Positions 9,286 through 18,251 of a stretch of DNA of 64,000 nt are shown here, piece after piece; the first letter of the stretch is position 1, and the number at the start of each line of letters is the position of its first letter. Under the pieces are notes generated by a model. It had not been told where the DNA came from. It made no database searches and saw only the letters and a program-made list of their open reading frames with translations. Source of the DNA: Myxococcales bacterium (GTDB lineage: Bacteria; Myxococcota; Myxococcia; Myxococcales; Anaeromyxobacteraceae). Location of the stretch: the NCBI GenBank assembly GCA_021806645.1, contig JAJZQX010000008.1, positions 62,001 through 126,000 of the forward strand, given 5' to 3'. A program made the translations under genes and the position numbers.

Positions 9286-10656
9286 TCACCAGTTGGTCAT
9301 GTCTACGTGGTCGCCGGCGGCGGCGATGTTGGCCCGGGTCTGGCGGGCGAAGAGCAGCGTCACCACCACGAAGCCGGCGAACATCACCCAGCCGCTGATG
9401 GTGGAGAGGGCCGGCTGACGCGCCACCAGCACCTGCCAGAGCAGCGTGAAGACGAAGGTGACGAAGGCGACCGGGACCAGGTACTTCCAGCAGAGGGTCA
9501 TCATCTGGTCGATGCGGATGCGCGGCAGCGTCCAGCGGACCCAGACGATGAGGTTGAGGACCACCAGCGTCTTCACCACCATCACCACCATGGAGAGGGC
9601 CTGCAGACCCCACCAGCCGGGCGCGGGCAGGGCGCCGGCGCCCTTGGCGGCGGCGTAGACCTCCGGGCCGACCCCGGGGATCTGCCAGCCGCCCAGGAAG
9701 AGCGTGGCGGCGATGGCCCCCATCACCCAGAGGTTGCCGAACTCGACCAGGAAGTAGATGGCGAAGCGGAAGCCCGAGTACTCGGAGAGGTAGCCGGCCA
9801 CCAGTTCCGACTCGGCCTCGGGGAGGTCGAAGGGGGTGCGGTTGCCCTCGGCCAGCTGCGCGATGAAGAAGACGGCGAAGGCGACCGTGGCGGCCGGGTT
9901 GGTGAAGACGAACCACTGCCAGGGCCACGCGCCCTGGGCCCGGACGATCCCCTGCATGGAGAGGGTCCCGGCCATCAGGATGGGCACCATGGTGGCGAGC
10001 CCGGCCGGGATCTCGTAGCTCACCACCTGGGCCGCCGAGCGCATGCCGCCGAAGAGCGCCCACTTGGAGTTGGACGACCAGCCGGCCAGCAGGATGCCCA
10101 CCACCACCAGGGCGGTGACCGAGACCAGGTAGAAGATGCCGACGTTCAGGTCGGCCGCGATCAGGCTCTCGCCGAACGGCAGCGCCACGAAGGTGAGGGC
10201 GAAGCCGGTCATGACGAAGTAGGGGGCGACGCGGAAGAGCATCCGGTCGGCCTCGGCCGGGATCAGATCCTCCTTGAAGAGGAGCTTCACCGCGTCGGCG
10301 ATCCACTGGAAGAAGCCGGCGGCGCCGGCGCGGTTGTAGCCGATGCGGCTCTGCATGCGGGCGCTGACCCGCATCTCCCACCAGACCGTCATGCCGGAGA
10401 TGACGGCCCCGAAGGTCAGGAGGATGAGCGCCAGGACCACCACCGATCCCCAGGAGACCAGCGTGGTGTAGGGCCAGGTGGCCGGGTCTACCTCGGCGAA
10501 CTTCCGGATCAGGGCCTCGACCACCAGCGGCTTGGTGGCCGCCGACAGCACCAGGATCAGCGCGAAGAGGGCGCCGGGCAGCGCCACCCCCACGATCAGC
10601 GTGATGAGGACGACGGCGCGCGGCGAGAGCGGCGGGCGCTTGGGAGTGGTAGCCAT
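9286..10656 (-). CDS. nuoH: NADH-quinone oxidoreductase subunit H
   Basis: A 456-residue membrane subunit that forms the quinone site at the arm junction. Recognisable blocks are RMQSRIGYNRAG and NRTPFDLPEAESELVAGY. The ATG (10656-10654) overlaps the nuoD stop in TAATG, which indicates translational coupling. The open frame extends far upstream, but that part is antisense or shifted coding of nuoD, so the internal ATG is preferred. It is longer than the E. coli protein (325 residues), with extra hydrophobic segments at both ends. Confidence 0.93.
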   Translation of the reverse strand: MATTPKRPPLSPRAVVLITLIVGVALPGALFALILVLSAATKPLVVEALIRKFAEVDPATWPYTTLVSWGSVVVLALILLTFGAVISGMTVWWEMRVSARMQSRIGYNRAGAAGFFQWIADAVKLLFKEDLIPAEADRMLFRVAPYFVMTGFALTFVALPFGESLIAADLNVGIFYLVSVTALVVVGILLAGWSSNSKWALFGGMRSAAQVVSYEIPAGLATMVPILMAGTLSMQGIVRAQGAWPWQWFVFTNPAATVAFAVFFIAQLAEGNRTPFDLPEAESELVAGYLSEYSGFRFAIYFLVEFGNLWVMGAIAATLFLGGWQIPGVGPEVYAAAKGAGALPAPGWWGLQALSMVVMVVKTLVVLNLIVWVRWTLPRIRIDQMMTLCWKYLVPVAFVTFVFTLLWQVLVARQPALSTISGWVMFAGFVVVTLLFARQTRANIAAAGDHVDMTNW

Positions 10657-11807
10657 TAGCGGTCGATCTCCGGGGCGACGACGTCCAGGGAGGCGATGAG
10701 GGCCACCAGGTCGGCCACCATCAGGCCGGGGCTGATGGCCTCGATGATCCCCATGGCGGTGAAGGAGCCGGTGCGGGTGCGGACGCGCCAGGCCCTGTTG
10801 GTGCCGTCGGCCACCAGGTAGAAGGCCATCTCGCCGCGCGCCGACTCGACGCGGGAGAGCGCCTCGCCGGCCTCCACCTTCAGGTTGCGGGCGACCTTGG
10901 GGGCCACGATGTCGCCCTCGGGCGCCTGCTGGATGAGATCCAGCGCCTGCCGGACGATCTTGGAGGACTCGCCCATCTCGCGGGTCCGGCAGATGTACCT
11001 GTCGAAGCAGTCGCCCACCTGCCCGAACATGCCCTTGCCGACCGGAACGTCGAACTCGAACTCCGGGTAGACGCCGTAGGGCATGGCCTTGCGCAGGTCG
11101 AAGTCGACGCCCGAGCCGCGCAGGTTGGGGCCGGAGAGGCCGTAGTCGACGGCCATGGGGCCGGGGATGACCGCCACGTTGGCGAGCCGCTTGATGTAGA
11201 TCTCGTTGAAGGAGATGAGCCGGTCGAACTCGACGAGGAACTTGTCGAAGTGGTCGAGGAAGGCCAGCGTCTTGTCGCGCCAGCCCTCGGGCAGGTCGAA
11301 GGCCACGCCGCCGATGCGGTGGTAGTTGTAGGTGAGCCGCGCGCCGCAGAGCGCCTCGATGAGATCGTTGATGGTCTCGCGCTCGCGGATGCCGTGGATC
11401 ATCGGGGTGAAGGCCCCGATGTCCATGGTCATGGTGCCGATCGAGACCAGGTGGCTGGCGATGCGGCAGAGCTCGGTGGAGATGGCGCGCAGGTAGAGGG
11501 CCCGCTTCGGGACCTGGATGCCGCAGAGCCGCTCCACCACCATGGCGTACCCCTCGTTGGGGAACATGGCCGCCACGTAGTCGATCCGGTCGGTGTACGG
11601 CATGAAGCCGTGATAGCCGGTGCTCTCGCCGATCTTCTCGATGGAGCGGTGCAGGTAGCCGACGTCGGGGACGGCCTTGCGCAGCACCTCGCCGTCGGTC
11701 TCGACGATGAAGTTGATGACGCCGTGGGTGGAGGGGTGCTGGGGGCCGAAGTTGAGGATCATCTCCTCGTTGTTGCGGTCCACGCGGCGGAGGATGAGCT
11801 TTTCCAT
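10656..11807 (-). CDS. nuoD: NADH-quinone oxidoreductase subunit D
   Basis: A 383-residue 49-kDa-type subunit that lines the quinone pocket and derives from the hydrogenase large subunit. [10 protein letters not shown] near the N-terminus, [12 protein letters not shown] and the C-terminal [11 protein letters not shown] are family hallmarks. It is separate from nuoC, unlike the fused nuoCD of E. coli. The gap to nuoC is 12 bases. Confidence 0.96.
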   Translation of the reverse strand: MEKLILRRVDRNNEEMILNFGPQHPSTHGVINFIVETDGEVLRKAVPDVGYLHRSIEKIGESTGYHGFMPYTDRIDYVAAMFPNEGYAMVVERLCGIQVPKRALYLRAISTELCRIASHLVSIGTMTMDIGAFTPMIHGIRERETINDLIEALCGARLTYNYHRIGGVAFDLPEGWRDKTLAFLDHFDKFLVEFDRLISFNEIYIKRLANVAVIPGPMAVDYGLSGPNLRGSGVDFDLRKAMPYGVYPEFEFDVPVGKGMFGQVGDCFDRYICRTREMGESSKIVRQALDLIQQAPEGDIVAPKVARNLKVEAGEALSRVESARGEMAFYLVADGTNRAWRVRTRTGSFTAMGIIEAISPGLMVADLVALIASLDVVAPEIDR

Positions 11808-11819
11808 GAGGTCCTCCGG

Positions 11820-12443
11820 TCAGGCCTTGGGGGCGTCGGGCGCGGCCGGCGCCGGGGGGGCGGCCGGGGCGGGAGGGGCGGGTGGGGGCGGCGGTGGGGG
11901 CGGGGGCCTGGGGAGCGCGGCGCGGGCCACGTCGTCGAGCCGCTTCAGCTCCACCAGCGGGTTCTCGCGCTCGTTCCCGATGCCGTGCCACCCGCCGGCC
12001 TCCTGGTAGTCCTTGCGGAGCGGGTGGCCGACCCAGTCGTCGGGCAGCATGATGCGGCGCAGGTCGGGGTGGCCGGTGAAGGAGACGCCGAAGAGGTCGT
12101 AGACCTCGCGCTCGAACCAGTCGGTCCCCTTCCAGACCACGGTGAGCGACGGCACCACCGGGTTGGCGCGGTCGGCCTCCACCTTGAGCTTCACGGCGTG
12201 CCGGTGCTTCAGGGAGAGGAGGTGGACCACCACCTCGATGACGTCGCGCTTGGGCCAGTCTACGGCGGTGAGATCCTCGCAGAGGTCGAACTCGAGGCCG
12301 GCGGTGGTCTTCAAGAAGGCGCAGACCTCTACCAGCCGCGCCGCCTTCACCGGCAGCCAGGGATCACCCCTGGTCTCGGAGGGCGCCCCCACGTCGTCGC
12401 CGAAGCGCGCCTTGAGCCTTTCGTGGATCTCGCTGGTCGTCAT
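11820..12443 (-). CDS. nuoC: NADH-quinone oxidoreductase subunit C
   Basis: A 207-residue 30-kDa-type subunit. The core includes FEREVYDLFGVSFTGHPDLR and PLRKDYQEAG. The last 35 or so residues are an almost pure Pro/Ala run, a low-complexity tail absent from the plus-strand paralogue. The ATG is at 12443. It stands alone rather than fused to NuoD. The 107 bases between it and nuoB hold no evident gene. Confidence 0.94.
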   Translation of the reverse strand: MTTSEIHERLKARFGDDVGAPSETRGDPWLPVKAARLVEVCAFLKTTAGLEFDLCEDLTAVDWPKRDVIEVVVHLLSLKHRHAVKLKVEADRANPVVPSLTVVWKGTDWFEREVYDLFGVSFTGHPDLRRIMLPDDWVGHPLRKDYQEAGGWHGIGNERENPLVELKRLDDVARAALPRPPPPPPPPPAPPAPAAPPAPAAPDAPKA

Positions 12444-12550
12444 TTCACTCCCTGTTGCGACAGGGGCGAGCGGCTCGCTTGCCGCGAACCCTCGCCCCGT
12501 GCAGCGGCCACCTCGGCCGCGACGTTCTGGCCCGCCTGACGGCTGCTACA

Positions 12551-13069
12551 TCACACCGCGACGGCGGGAGGAGCCCGCCGCTTGTCGCTCCAACGCTCGT
12601 TGCGAACCAGCTCCTGCAGCCGGATCAGCCCCTCGGTCAGCGCCTCGGGCCGCGGCGGGCAGCCCGGCACGTAGACGTCCACCGGGAACATCTTGTCGAC
12701 GCCCTTGCAGACCGAGTAGGCGTACTGGAAGAGGCCGCCGCAGTTGGCGCACGAGCCCATGGAGATGACGTACTTGGGCTCGGACATCTGGTCGTAGAGC
12801 AGCTTGGCCCGCTCGGCCATCTTGTAGGTGAGCGTGCCGGCCACGATCATGAAGTCGGCCTGCCGGGGCGAGGCGCGCGGGATGGCGCCGAAGCGCATGA
12901 TGTCGGCCCGCGGGCCGCCGGTCTGGATCAGCTCGATGCCGCAGCAGGCCAGGCCGAAGAGCAGGTACCAGAGCGAGTTCTCCCGGGCCATGTTGATGAG
13001 CCGGTCGAGCTGGCTGGTGTGGAAGAGGGTGACGTCGCCGCCGATCCCCGAGTCTAGCTTCTGCGCCAT
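12551..13069 (-). CDS. nuoB: NADH-quinone oxidoreductase subunit B (N2 cluster)
   Basis: A 172-residue subunit that holds the terminal N2 [4Fe-4S] cluster next to the quinone site. All four ligands are visible: C42 and C43 in LACCGIEL, C107 in MGSCANCGG, and C137 in VPGCPPRPE. The start at 13069 lies about 30 bases after nuoA. It differs clearly from the second copy at 14055-14609, so the two clusters are not a recent duplication. Confidence 0.96.
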   Translation of the reverse strand: MAQKLDSGIGGDVTLFHTSQLDRLINMARENSLWYLLFGLACCGIELIQTGGPRADIMRFGAIPRASPRQADFMIVAGTLTYKMAERAKLLYDQMSEPKYVISMGSCANCGGLFQYAYSVCKGVDKMFPVDVYVPGCPPRPEALTEGLIRLQELVRNERWSDKRRAPPAVAV

Positions 13070-13099
13070 CTGGTCTTTCCCTTCTTTCCCGGTCCGGTT

Positions 13100-13531
13100 C
13101 TAGGCGGCGCGGCGCTGCGGGGCGTCGTCCTGGGAGGTGGTCGGGCTCAGCGTCTTCACCCACTCCAGATCACCCTTGGCCCAGACCCAGGCCAGGCCGA
13201 CCACCAGGATGGCGATGAAGAGGAGCAGCTCGAAGAAGGCCACCCACGCCAGCGTCGGGCTGGCCTCGGTCCACTTGCGGAAGACCGCCACGACCGGGAA
13301 GGTCAGGGCGATGTCCACCTCGAAGATCACGAAGACCAGGGCGACCAGGTAGAAGCGCGGGTTGAAGTTGAACCAGGCGACCCCGATGGGGCGCTCGCCG
13401 CACTCGTAGATGGAGCTCTTCTCGGCGCTCGGGATCTTGGGACCGACCAGTCTCGAGGCGGTGATACCGCCGAGCGCGAAGCCGACGGCGACGATGGCGA
13501 AGACCAGCACGGCGCCGAATTCGTAGCCCAT
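13100..13531 (-). CDS. nuoA: NADH-quinone oxidoreductase subunit A
   Basis: A 143-residue, three-helix membrane subunit and the first gene of the minus-strand cluster. The hallmark ECGERPIGVAWFNFNPRFY is the conserved cytoplasmic loop, followed by FVIFEVDIAL. The ATG at 13531 is preferred over an in-frame GTG at 13540 because GGGGTG lies 6 bases before the ATG. The promoter is read from the divergent control region. Confidence 0.93.
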   Translation of the reverse strand: MGYEFGAVLVFAIVAVGFALGGITASRLVGPKIPSAEKSSIYECGERPIGVAWFNFNPRFYLVALVFVIFEVDIALTFPVVAVFRKWTEASPTLAWVAFFELLLFIAILVVGLAWVWAKGDLEWVKTLSPTTSQDDAPQRRAA

Positions 13532-13572
13532 CGAAAGCACCCCATCAGGTCGGTGTGGGAAAAATCGCGCGG

Positions 13573-13600
13573 AGTCTACTCATCGTCGCCGCGATGTCAA
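13573..13600 (-). promoter_or_regulatory. Sigma70-type promoter of the minus-strand nuo operon
   Basis: On the minus strand a perfect TTGACA (13600-13595) is followed after 16 bases by TAGACT (13578-13573), matching TATAAT at four of six positions. A start near 13566 would give a leader of about 35 bases to nuoA. Confidence 0.6.
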
Positions 13601-13614
13601 GGGTCCGAATTCTC

Positions 13615-13643
13615 TTGACGAAATCATTGCGCGCGGGCATTTG
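13615..13643 (+). promoter_or_regulatory. Weaker candidate promoter of the plus-strand nuo operon
   Basis: TTGACG (13615-13620), then 17 bases, then CATTTG (13638-13643). The -35 is good, the -10 poor. Its -35 faces the -35 of the minus-strand promoter with 14 bases between, so the two would share any activator or repressor bound there. Confidence 0.35.
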
Positions 13644-13671
13644 GATGACCCACCCGAAAAGCTTCCGACCT

Positions 13672-14040
13672 ATGCTCACACCCCTCCAGACCTACTTCCC
13701 GATCGGTGTAGTGCTGTTGGTCGCGATCGGCCAGGCTTTCCTCCTCCTGGGGCTGGCCAACACCCTCGGCCCCCGCCGCCCCAACCCGGCCAAGATGGCC
13801 CCGTTCGAGTGCGGCTCGGTGCCGGTCGGGTCGGCGCGCGATCGCTTCGGCGTGAAGTTCTACGTCGTCGCCCTGCTGTTCATCGTCTTCGACATCGAGG
13901 CGGTCTTCCTCTTCCCCTGGGCGGTGCTCTTCACCGAGCTCGGCTGGGCCGGCTACGTCGAGATGCTGCTCTTCGTCGCCACCCTGCTGGCTGGCCTCGC
14001 CTACGTCTGGAAGAAGGGCGTCATCGACTGGAACGAGTGA
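13672..14040 (+). CDS. nuoA: Second NADH-quinone oxidoreductase subunit A
   Basis: A 122-residue NuoA paralogue with ECGSVPVGSARDRFGVKFY and IVFDIEAVFLFPW, the classic loop and acidic helix. The frame is open upstream to 13555, but family length and the promoter position favour the ATG at 13672; no good ribosome-binding site precedes it. It opens the plus-strand cluster and is only loosely similar to the minus-strand NuoA (this copy has the IEAVFLFPW form, the other VDIALTFPVV). Confidence 0.88.
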   Translation: MLTPLQTYFPIGVVLLVAIGQAFLLLGLANTLGPRRPNPAKMAPFECGSVPVGSARDRFGVKFYVVALLFIVFDIEAVFLFPWAVLFTELGWAGYVEMLLFVATLLAGLAYVWKKGVIDWNE

Positions 14041-14054
14041 GGGGGAGCACCGGA

Positions 14055-14609
14055 ATGTCCACGGAACTCGACGCCATCCCCGGCATCATCCCGACCCGCC
14101 GAGACGACGCCATCGGCGCGCTCGAGAAGATGGTCTCGAAGGGGCTCGGCTGGGCGCGCAAGTACTCGCTCTTCCAGTACCCGTTCGTCACCGCCTGCTG
14201 CGGCATGGAGTACATGACGCTGGCGGCGGCTCGCTACGACCTCGACCGCTTCGGCGCCGCGCTGCCGCGCTTCTCGCCGCGCCAGGCCGACCTGCTCATG
14301 GTGGTCGGCACCGTCAACTGCAAGCAGGCCCCCATCCTGCGCCGGGTCTGGGAGACCATCTCGGAGCCGAAGTGGGTGGTCGCCTTCGGGGTCTGCGCCT
14401 CCTCGGGCGGCTTCTACGACAACTACGCCACCGTGCAGGGCATCGACCGGATCATCCCGGTGGACGTCTACGTGCCGGGCTGCCCGCCGCGGCCGGAGCA
14501 GGTGCTCGACGGGATCATGATGCTGCAGGCGAAGATCCAGGGGCAGCACCACCAGTTCACCGAAGGCAAGCCGCTCCCCGTGCTCGGGCAGGCGCCGCGC
14601 CAGCGGTAG
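14055..14609 (+). CDS. nuoB: Second NADH-quinone oxidoreductase subunit B
   Basis: A 184-residue N2-cluster subunit. The ligands are C48 and C49 (TACCGMEY), C114 (GVCASSGG) and C143 (VPGCPPRPE). The ATG at 14055 follows GGGGGAG. The start is 14 bases after the nuoA stop. The CCGMEYM version of the tandem-Cys block is the common proteobacterial form, while the minus-strand copy reads CCGIEL, so the two clusters have different histories. Confidence 0.95.
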   Translation: MSTELDAIPGIIPTRRDDAIGALEKMVSKGLGWARKYSLFQYPFVTACCGMEYMTLAAARYDLDRFGAALPRFSPRQADLLMVVGTVNCKQAPILRRVWETISEPKWVVAFGVCASSGGFYDNYATVQGIDRIIPVDVYVPGCPPRPEQVLDGIMMLQAKIQGQHHQFTEGKPLPVLGQAPRQR

Positions 14610-14621
14610 GGGGAGGATCCC

Positions 14622-15167
14622 ATGTCCAAGGTCGTCATCGACGCGCTCGTCGAGCGCTTCAAGGATCCGGTCCAGGGCGACGGCGTGACCGGCGCCTATG
14701 AGGGGGCCGGCGGCGACGACTGCGCCTTCGTGAAGCGCGAGCGGCTGGTCGAGGTCTGCCGGTTCCTGCGCGACGATGCGGAGATGCAGTTCAACATGGC
14801 GCCCTACATCACGGCGGTGGACTACCTGGGGCAGGAGCCGCGCTTCGAGGTGGTCTACAACCTGCTCTCCACCACCAGGAACTGGCGCATCCGGCTGCGG
14901 GTCAAGGTGGCCGAGCAGGACGCGGTGCTGCCGAGCGTCTGCGGGATCTGGCGCGGCGCCAACTGGTTCGAGCGGTACTGCTTCGACATGTACGGCATCC
15001 ACTTCACCGACCACCCCGACCACCGCCGCCTCTACATGTACGACGAGTTCGTCGGCCACCCGCTGCGCAAGGACTACCCGCTGCGCGGCCGGCAGCCGCT
15101 GGTGACCGAGCTCGAGGTGCCGGCGGAGCCGTTCCGCGGGCCGGGGCCGGCGGAGCGCGGCGAGTAG
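14622..15167 (+). CDS. nuoC: Second NADH-quinone oxidoreductase subunit C
   Basis: A 181-residue 30-kDa-type subunit. WFERYCFDMYGIHFTDHPDHR and GHPLRKDYPLRGR are the signature regions. A GGGGGAGG ribosome-binding site precedes the ATG at 14622. It lacks the Pro/Ala tail of the minus-strand copy. It lies 12 bases after nuoB and 43 before nuoD. Confidence 0.94.
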   Translation: MSKVVIDALVERFKDPVQGDGVTGAYEGAGGDDCAFVKRERLVEVCRFLRDDAEMQFNMAPYITAVDYLGQEPRFEVVYNLLSTTRNWRIRLRVKVAEQDAVLPSVCGIWRGANWFERYCFDMYGIHFTDHPDHRRLYMYDEFVGHPLRKDYPLRGRQPLVTELEVPAEPFRGPGPAERGE

Positions 15168-15210
15168 CGGCAAGACGACCGGCGCGGTCTGCCGCGTCAG
15201 GCGAGGTTCC

Positions 15211-16449
15211 ATGTCGACCGAGGTCAAGGAAGCGTTGAAGCAGCCGGTGGCGCCGCGCTCGAGCGAGCTCGACGCGCCGCTGCAGTCGAAGCGCATGCTG
15301 GTCAACCTCGGCCCGTCGCACCCGGCCATGCACGGGACGGCGCGCGCGGTGGTGGAGCTGGAGGGCGAGAACATCGCCTCCTGCAAGCTCGACATCGGGT
15401 TCCTGCACCGCGGCTTCGAGAAGAGCTGCGAGAACGTCACCTGGACCCAGTGCTTCCCGTACACCGACCGGCTCAACTACGTCAGCTCGATCATGAACAA
15501 CGTCGGCTTCGCGCTGGCGGTCGAGAAGCTCTGCAAGCTGGAGGTCCCGGAGCGGGCCCAGTACCTGCGCACCATAACCTCCGAGATCCACCGCATCTGC
15601 GACCACCTCACGCTGGTGGGCGCGCTCGGCCTCGAGCTGGGCGCCATGACGGTCTTCCTCTACGCCATCGAGGGGCGCGACCTGCTCTGGGATCGGCTCA
15701 CCGAGCTCTGCGGCGCCCGGCTCACCTCCAACTACGCGCGCATCGGCGGCGTCTCGCGCGACGCGCCGGAAGGCTGGCTCGAGAAGACCTCCGCCACCCT
15801 GGATCGGGTGGTGCTGCTGCGCGACGAGATCGACGCGCTGCTGACCCGCAACCGCATCTTCGTGGACCGGACCCGCAAGGTGGGCACGGTGAGCCGCGCC
15901 GACGCGCTCGATCTCGGCTTCACCGGGCCGTGCCTGCGCGCCTCGGGCGAGCCCTACGACCTGCGCAAGGCGGCGCCCTACCTGGTCTACGACCGGCTCG
16001 ACTTCGACATCCCGGTGGGCAGCAACGGCGACACCTTCGACCGGTACCTGATGCGGATCGAGGAGATGAAGCAGTCGGACAAGATGATCCGGCAGTGCTT
16101 CCGCGACATGGCCCCGGGCGAGCTGGTGGTGCGCGACTTCCGCTACGTGCTGCCGCCCAAGCCCGAGGTCTACGGGACCATCGAGGGCGTCATGGCCCAC
16201 TTCAAGCTCATCATGGAGGGGATCCAGGTCCCCGCCGGCGAGGCCTACGGGTACACCGAGGCGGCCAACGGCGAGCTCGGGTTCTACCTGGTCTCCGACG
16301 GCAGCGGCCGACCCTACAAGCTGGGGCTGCGCGCGCCGGGGTGGCCCATGCTGGCGGCCCTGCCCGTCATCCTGCAGGGGGCGCTGCTCTCGGATCTCGT
16401 CCCGGTGTTCGACTCCATCAACATGATCGGCGGCGAGGTCGAGCAATGA
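15211..16449 (+). CDS. nuoD: Second NADH-quinone oxidoreductase subunit D
   Basis: A 412-residue 49-kDa-type subunit. LGPSHPAMHGTAR, FLHRGFEKSCEN and the C-terminal FDSINMIGGEVEQ are diagnostic. Note PSHPAMHG here against PQHPSTHG in the minus-strand copy. Only a weak GAGG precedes the ATG at 15211, so re-initiation from nuoC may matter. Full length for the family. Confidence 0.95.
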   Translation: MSTEVKEALKQPVAPRSSELDAPLQSKRMLVNLGPSHPAMHGTARAVVELEGENIASCKLDIGFLHRGFEKSCENVTWTQCFPYTDRLNYVSSIMNNVGFALAVEKLCKLEVPERAQYLRTITSEIHRICDHLTLVGALGLELGAMTVFLYAIEGRDLLWDRLTELCGARLTSNYARIGGVSRDAPEGWLEKTSATLDRVVLLRDEIDALLTRNRIFVDRTRKVGTVSRADALDLGFTGPCLRASGEPYDLRKAAPYLVYDRLDFDIPVGSNGDTFDRYLMRIEEMKQSDKMIRQCFRDMAPGELVVRDFRYVLPPKPEVYGTIEGVMAHFKLIMEGIQVPAGEAYGYTEAANGELGFYLVSDGSGRPYKLGLRAPGWPMLAALPVILQGALLSDLVPVFDSINMIGGEVEQ

Positions 16450-16480
16450 CCACTCGCCCGGCGCGCTCGGAGGAATAGGA

Positions 16481-18241
16481 ATGGCCGAGGAGAAGAAGCC
16501 CGAAGCGCCCGCCGCGGCCCCCAGGCCGCCGGGCCCGCCCGCGCCGCCGCCGCCCAGGAACCCGGGGATGGTGACCGCCACCATCGACGGCCGCGAGGTG
16601 GTGGTGAAGCCCGGCACCTCCGTCATCGAGGCGGCCACCCGGATGGGGATCGAGATCCCCTACTACTGCTGGCACAAGCGGCTCTCGGTGGCCGCCAACT
16701 GCCGCCAGTGCCTCGTCGAGATGTCCAACTCGCCGGGCGGCAAGCTCCAGCCGTCCTGCCAGGCGCCCCTGGCCGAGGGCGTGGTGGTCAAGACCGACAC
16801 GCCGAGGGTCAAGGACCAGCAGCGCGCCAACCTGGAGTTCCTGCTCCTCAACCACCCGGTAGACTGCGCCATCTGCGACCAGGCCGGCGAGTGCAAGCTG
16901 CAGGACTACTACGTCAAGTACGACGGCAGGCCCTCCCGCCTCGACATCCCCAAGAACGTGAAGGGGAAGCGCGTCGCGCTGGGACCGACGGTCACGCTCG
17001 ACCAGGAGCGCTGCATCCTCTGCACCCGCTGCGTCCGCTTCATGAGCGAGGTGGCCAGGAACCCGCAGCTGGGCGTCGCCAACCGCGGCACGCGCAGCGA
17101 GATCACCGCCTTCCCGGGCCAGCCGCTCGACGACAGGTACGCCGGCAACGTGGTCGACCTCTGCCCGGTCGGCGCGCTCACCTCCACCGACTTCCGCTTC
17201 AGCGGCCGCGTCTGGTTCATGAGCTCGGCCCGCTCGATCTGCACCGGCTGCAGCCGTGGCTGCAACGTCTCGCTCGACTACCTCGGCGAGTCGGCCTACC
17301 GGCTGCGCCCGCGGGAGAACGACCAGGTCAACCAGGAGTGGATGTGCGACCAGGGCCGGCTCACCTACAAGCCCTTCAACGCCGGCCGCGTCCTCAAGGC
17401 ACGGCTCGGGCGGGGCGCCGAGGCCCAGCCGGCGGCGCGTGACGCCGCGGTGGCCGCGGCGGCCAGCGCGCTCGCCGCCGCCGGGCCGGGTGGGGTGGCG
17501 GTGCTGCTCTCGCCGCTGGCCTCGCTCGAGGACCTGCTGGCGGCCTGCGCGGTCGCCAGCGAGGGGCTGGGCGTGAAGGAGGTCCACGTCGGAGGCCGGC
17601 CGGACGGCTGGCACGACCAGTTCCTCAAGCAGGCCGACGAGAACCCCAACCGCAAGGGGGTGGAGCTGGCGGCGCGAGCCTTCGGCCTGGCGGTCCGTCC
17701 GTTCGCCGAGCTGGTGGCCGCGGCCGGTTCCGGCGCGGTCCGCGCGGTCTGGGCCGTGGGCGCCGAGCTGCCGGCCGCTGCCGGCGCGCTCACCTCGCTC
17801 CCGGTGCTGGTGGTGCAGGCCAGCAACGGCGGCGCGCTGGCCGACGCCGCCACGGTGCTGCTGCCGGCCTCGCCGGCGGCCGAGGCCGACGGCACCTACG
17901 TCAACTTCGAGGGGCGCGCCCAGCGGTTCGAGGCGGCCTGGTACCCGCGCGGCGAGGCCCGCCCGCACGCCGACCTGGCGGCGGCGCTGGGGCGCGCGCT
18001 CGGCCTCGAGACCCCGTGGCGCGGCAACCGCGAGGTCTGGCTGGCGCTCTCGCCGAAGCTGGCGGGCGCCGCCGGCGCGGACTTCAAGTGGGACTCGCTC
18101 CCGTCGGCCGGACGCCGCCGGGGCTTCGTCCCGCTGGCGGCCGGCACCGTGGACGGCCGGCTGGCCGGGCAGCGGGATCGCCTGGTTCCCGAAGGTCTCG
18201 AGCCGCCCGAGCGCGGCGGCGTCACGCCGAGCAGCTGGTGA
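16481..18241 (+). CDS. nuoG: NADH-quinone oxidoreductase subunit G (iron-sulfur subunit)
   Basis: A 586-residue peripheral-arm subunit. After a Pro-rich N-terminus there is a [2Fe-2S] site (C63, C74, C77, C93), a His-ligated [4Fe-4S] site (H125, C129, C132, C138), a further [4Fe-4S] site (C178, C181, C184, C228) and the extra N7-type site (C254, C257, C261, C289). The remaining half is a degenerate molybdopterin-oxidoreductase domain, shorter than in E. coli NuoG (about 908 residues). It is the only diaphorase-side subunit in the window: the usual partners NuoE and NuoF (NADH site) are absent, so its electron source must be encoded elsewhere or be different. Confidence 0.93.
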   Translation: MAEEKKPEAPAAAPRPPGPPAPPPPRNPGMVTATIDGREVVVKPGTSVIEAATRMGIEIPYYCWHKRLSVAANCRQCLVEMSNSPGGKLQPSCQAPLAEGVVVKTDTPRVKDQQRANLEFLLLNHPVDCAICDQAGECKLQDYYVKYDGRPSRLDIPKNVKGKRVALGPTVTLDQERCILCTRCVRFMSEVARNPQLGVANRGTRSEITAFPGQPLDDRYAGNVVDLCPVGALTSTDFRFSGRVWFMSSARSICTGCSRGCNVSLDYLGESAYRLRPRENDQVNQEWMCDQGRLTYKPFNAGRVLKARLGRGAEAQPAARDAAVAAAASALAAAGPGGVAVLLSPLASLEDLLAACAVASEGLGVKEVHVGGRPDGWHDQFLKQADENPNRKGVELAARAFGLAVRPFAELVAAAGSGAVRAVWAVGAELPAAAGALTSLPVLVVQASNGGALADAATVLLPASPAAEADGTYVNFEGRAQRFEAAWYPRGEARPHADLAAALGRALGLETPWRGNREVWLALSPKLAGAAGADFKWDSLPSAGRRRGFVPLAAGTVDGRLAGQRDRLVPEGLEPPERGGVTPSSW

Positions 18242-18251
18242 GGAGGAACGC

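Noticed and set aside
1849-13531. Minus-strand cluster as a membrane-bound hydrogenase or Fpo-type complex
   Set aside because: NuoD lacks the paired CxxC nickel ligands of hydrogenases, NuoA is present, and the subunits match bacterial complex I throughout.
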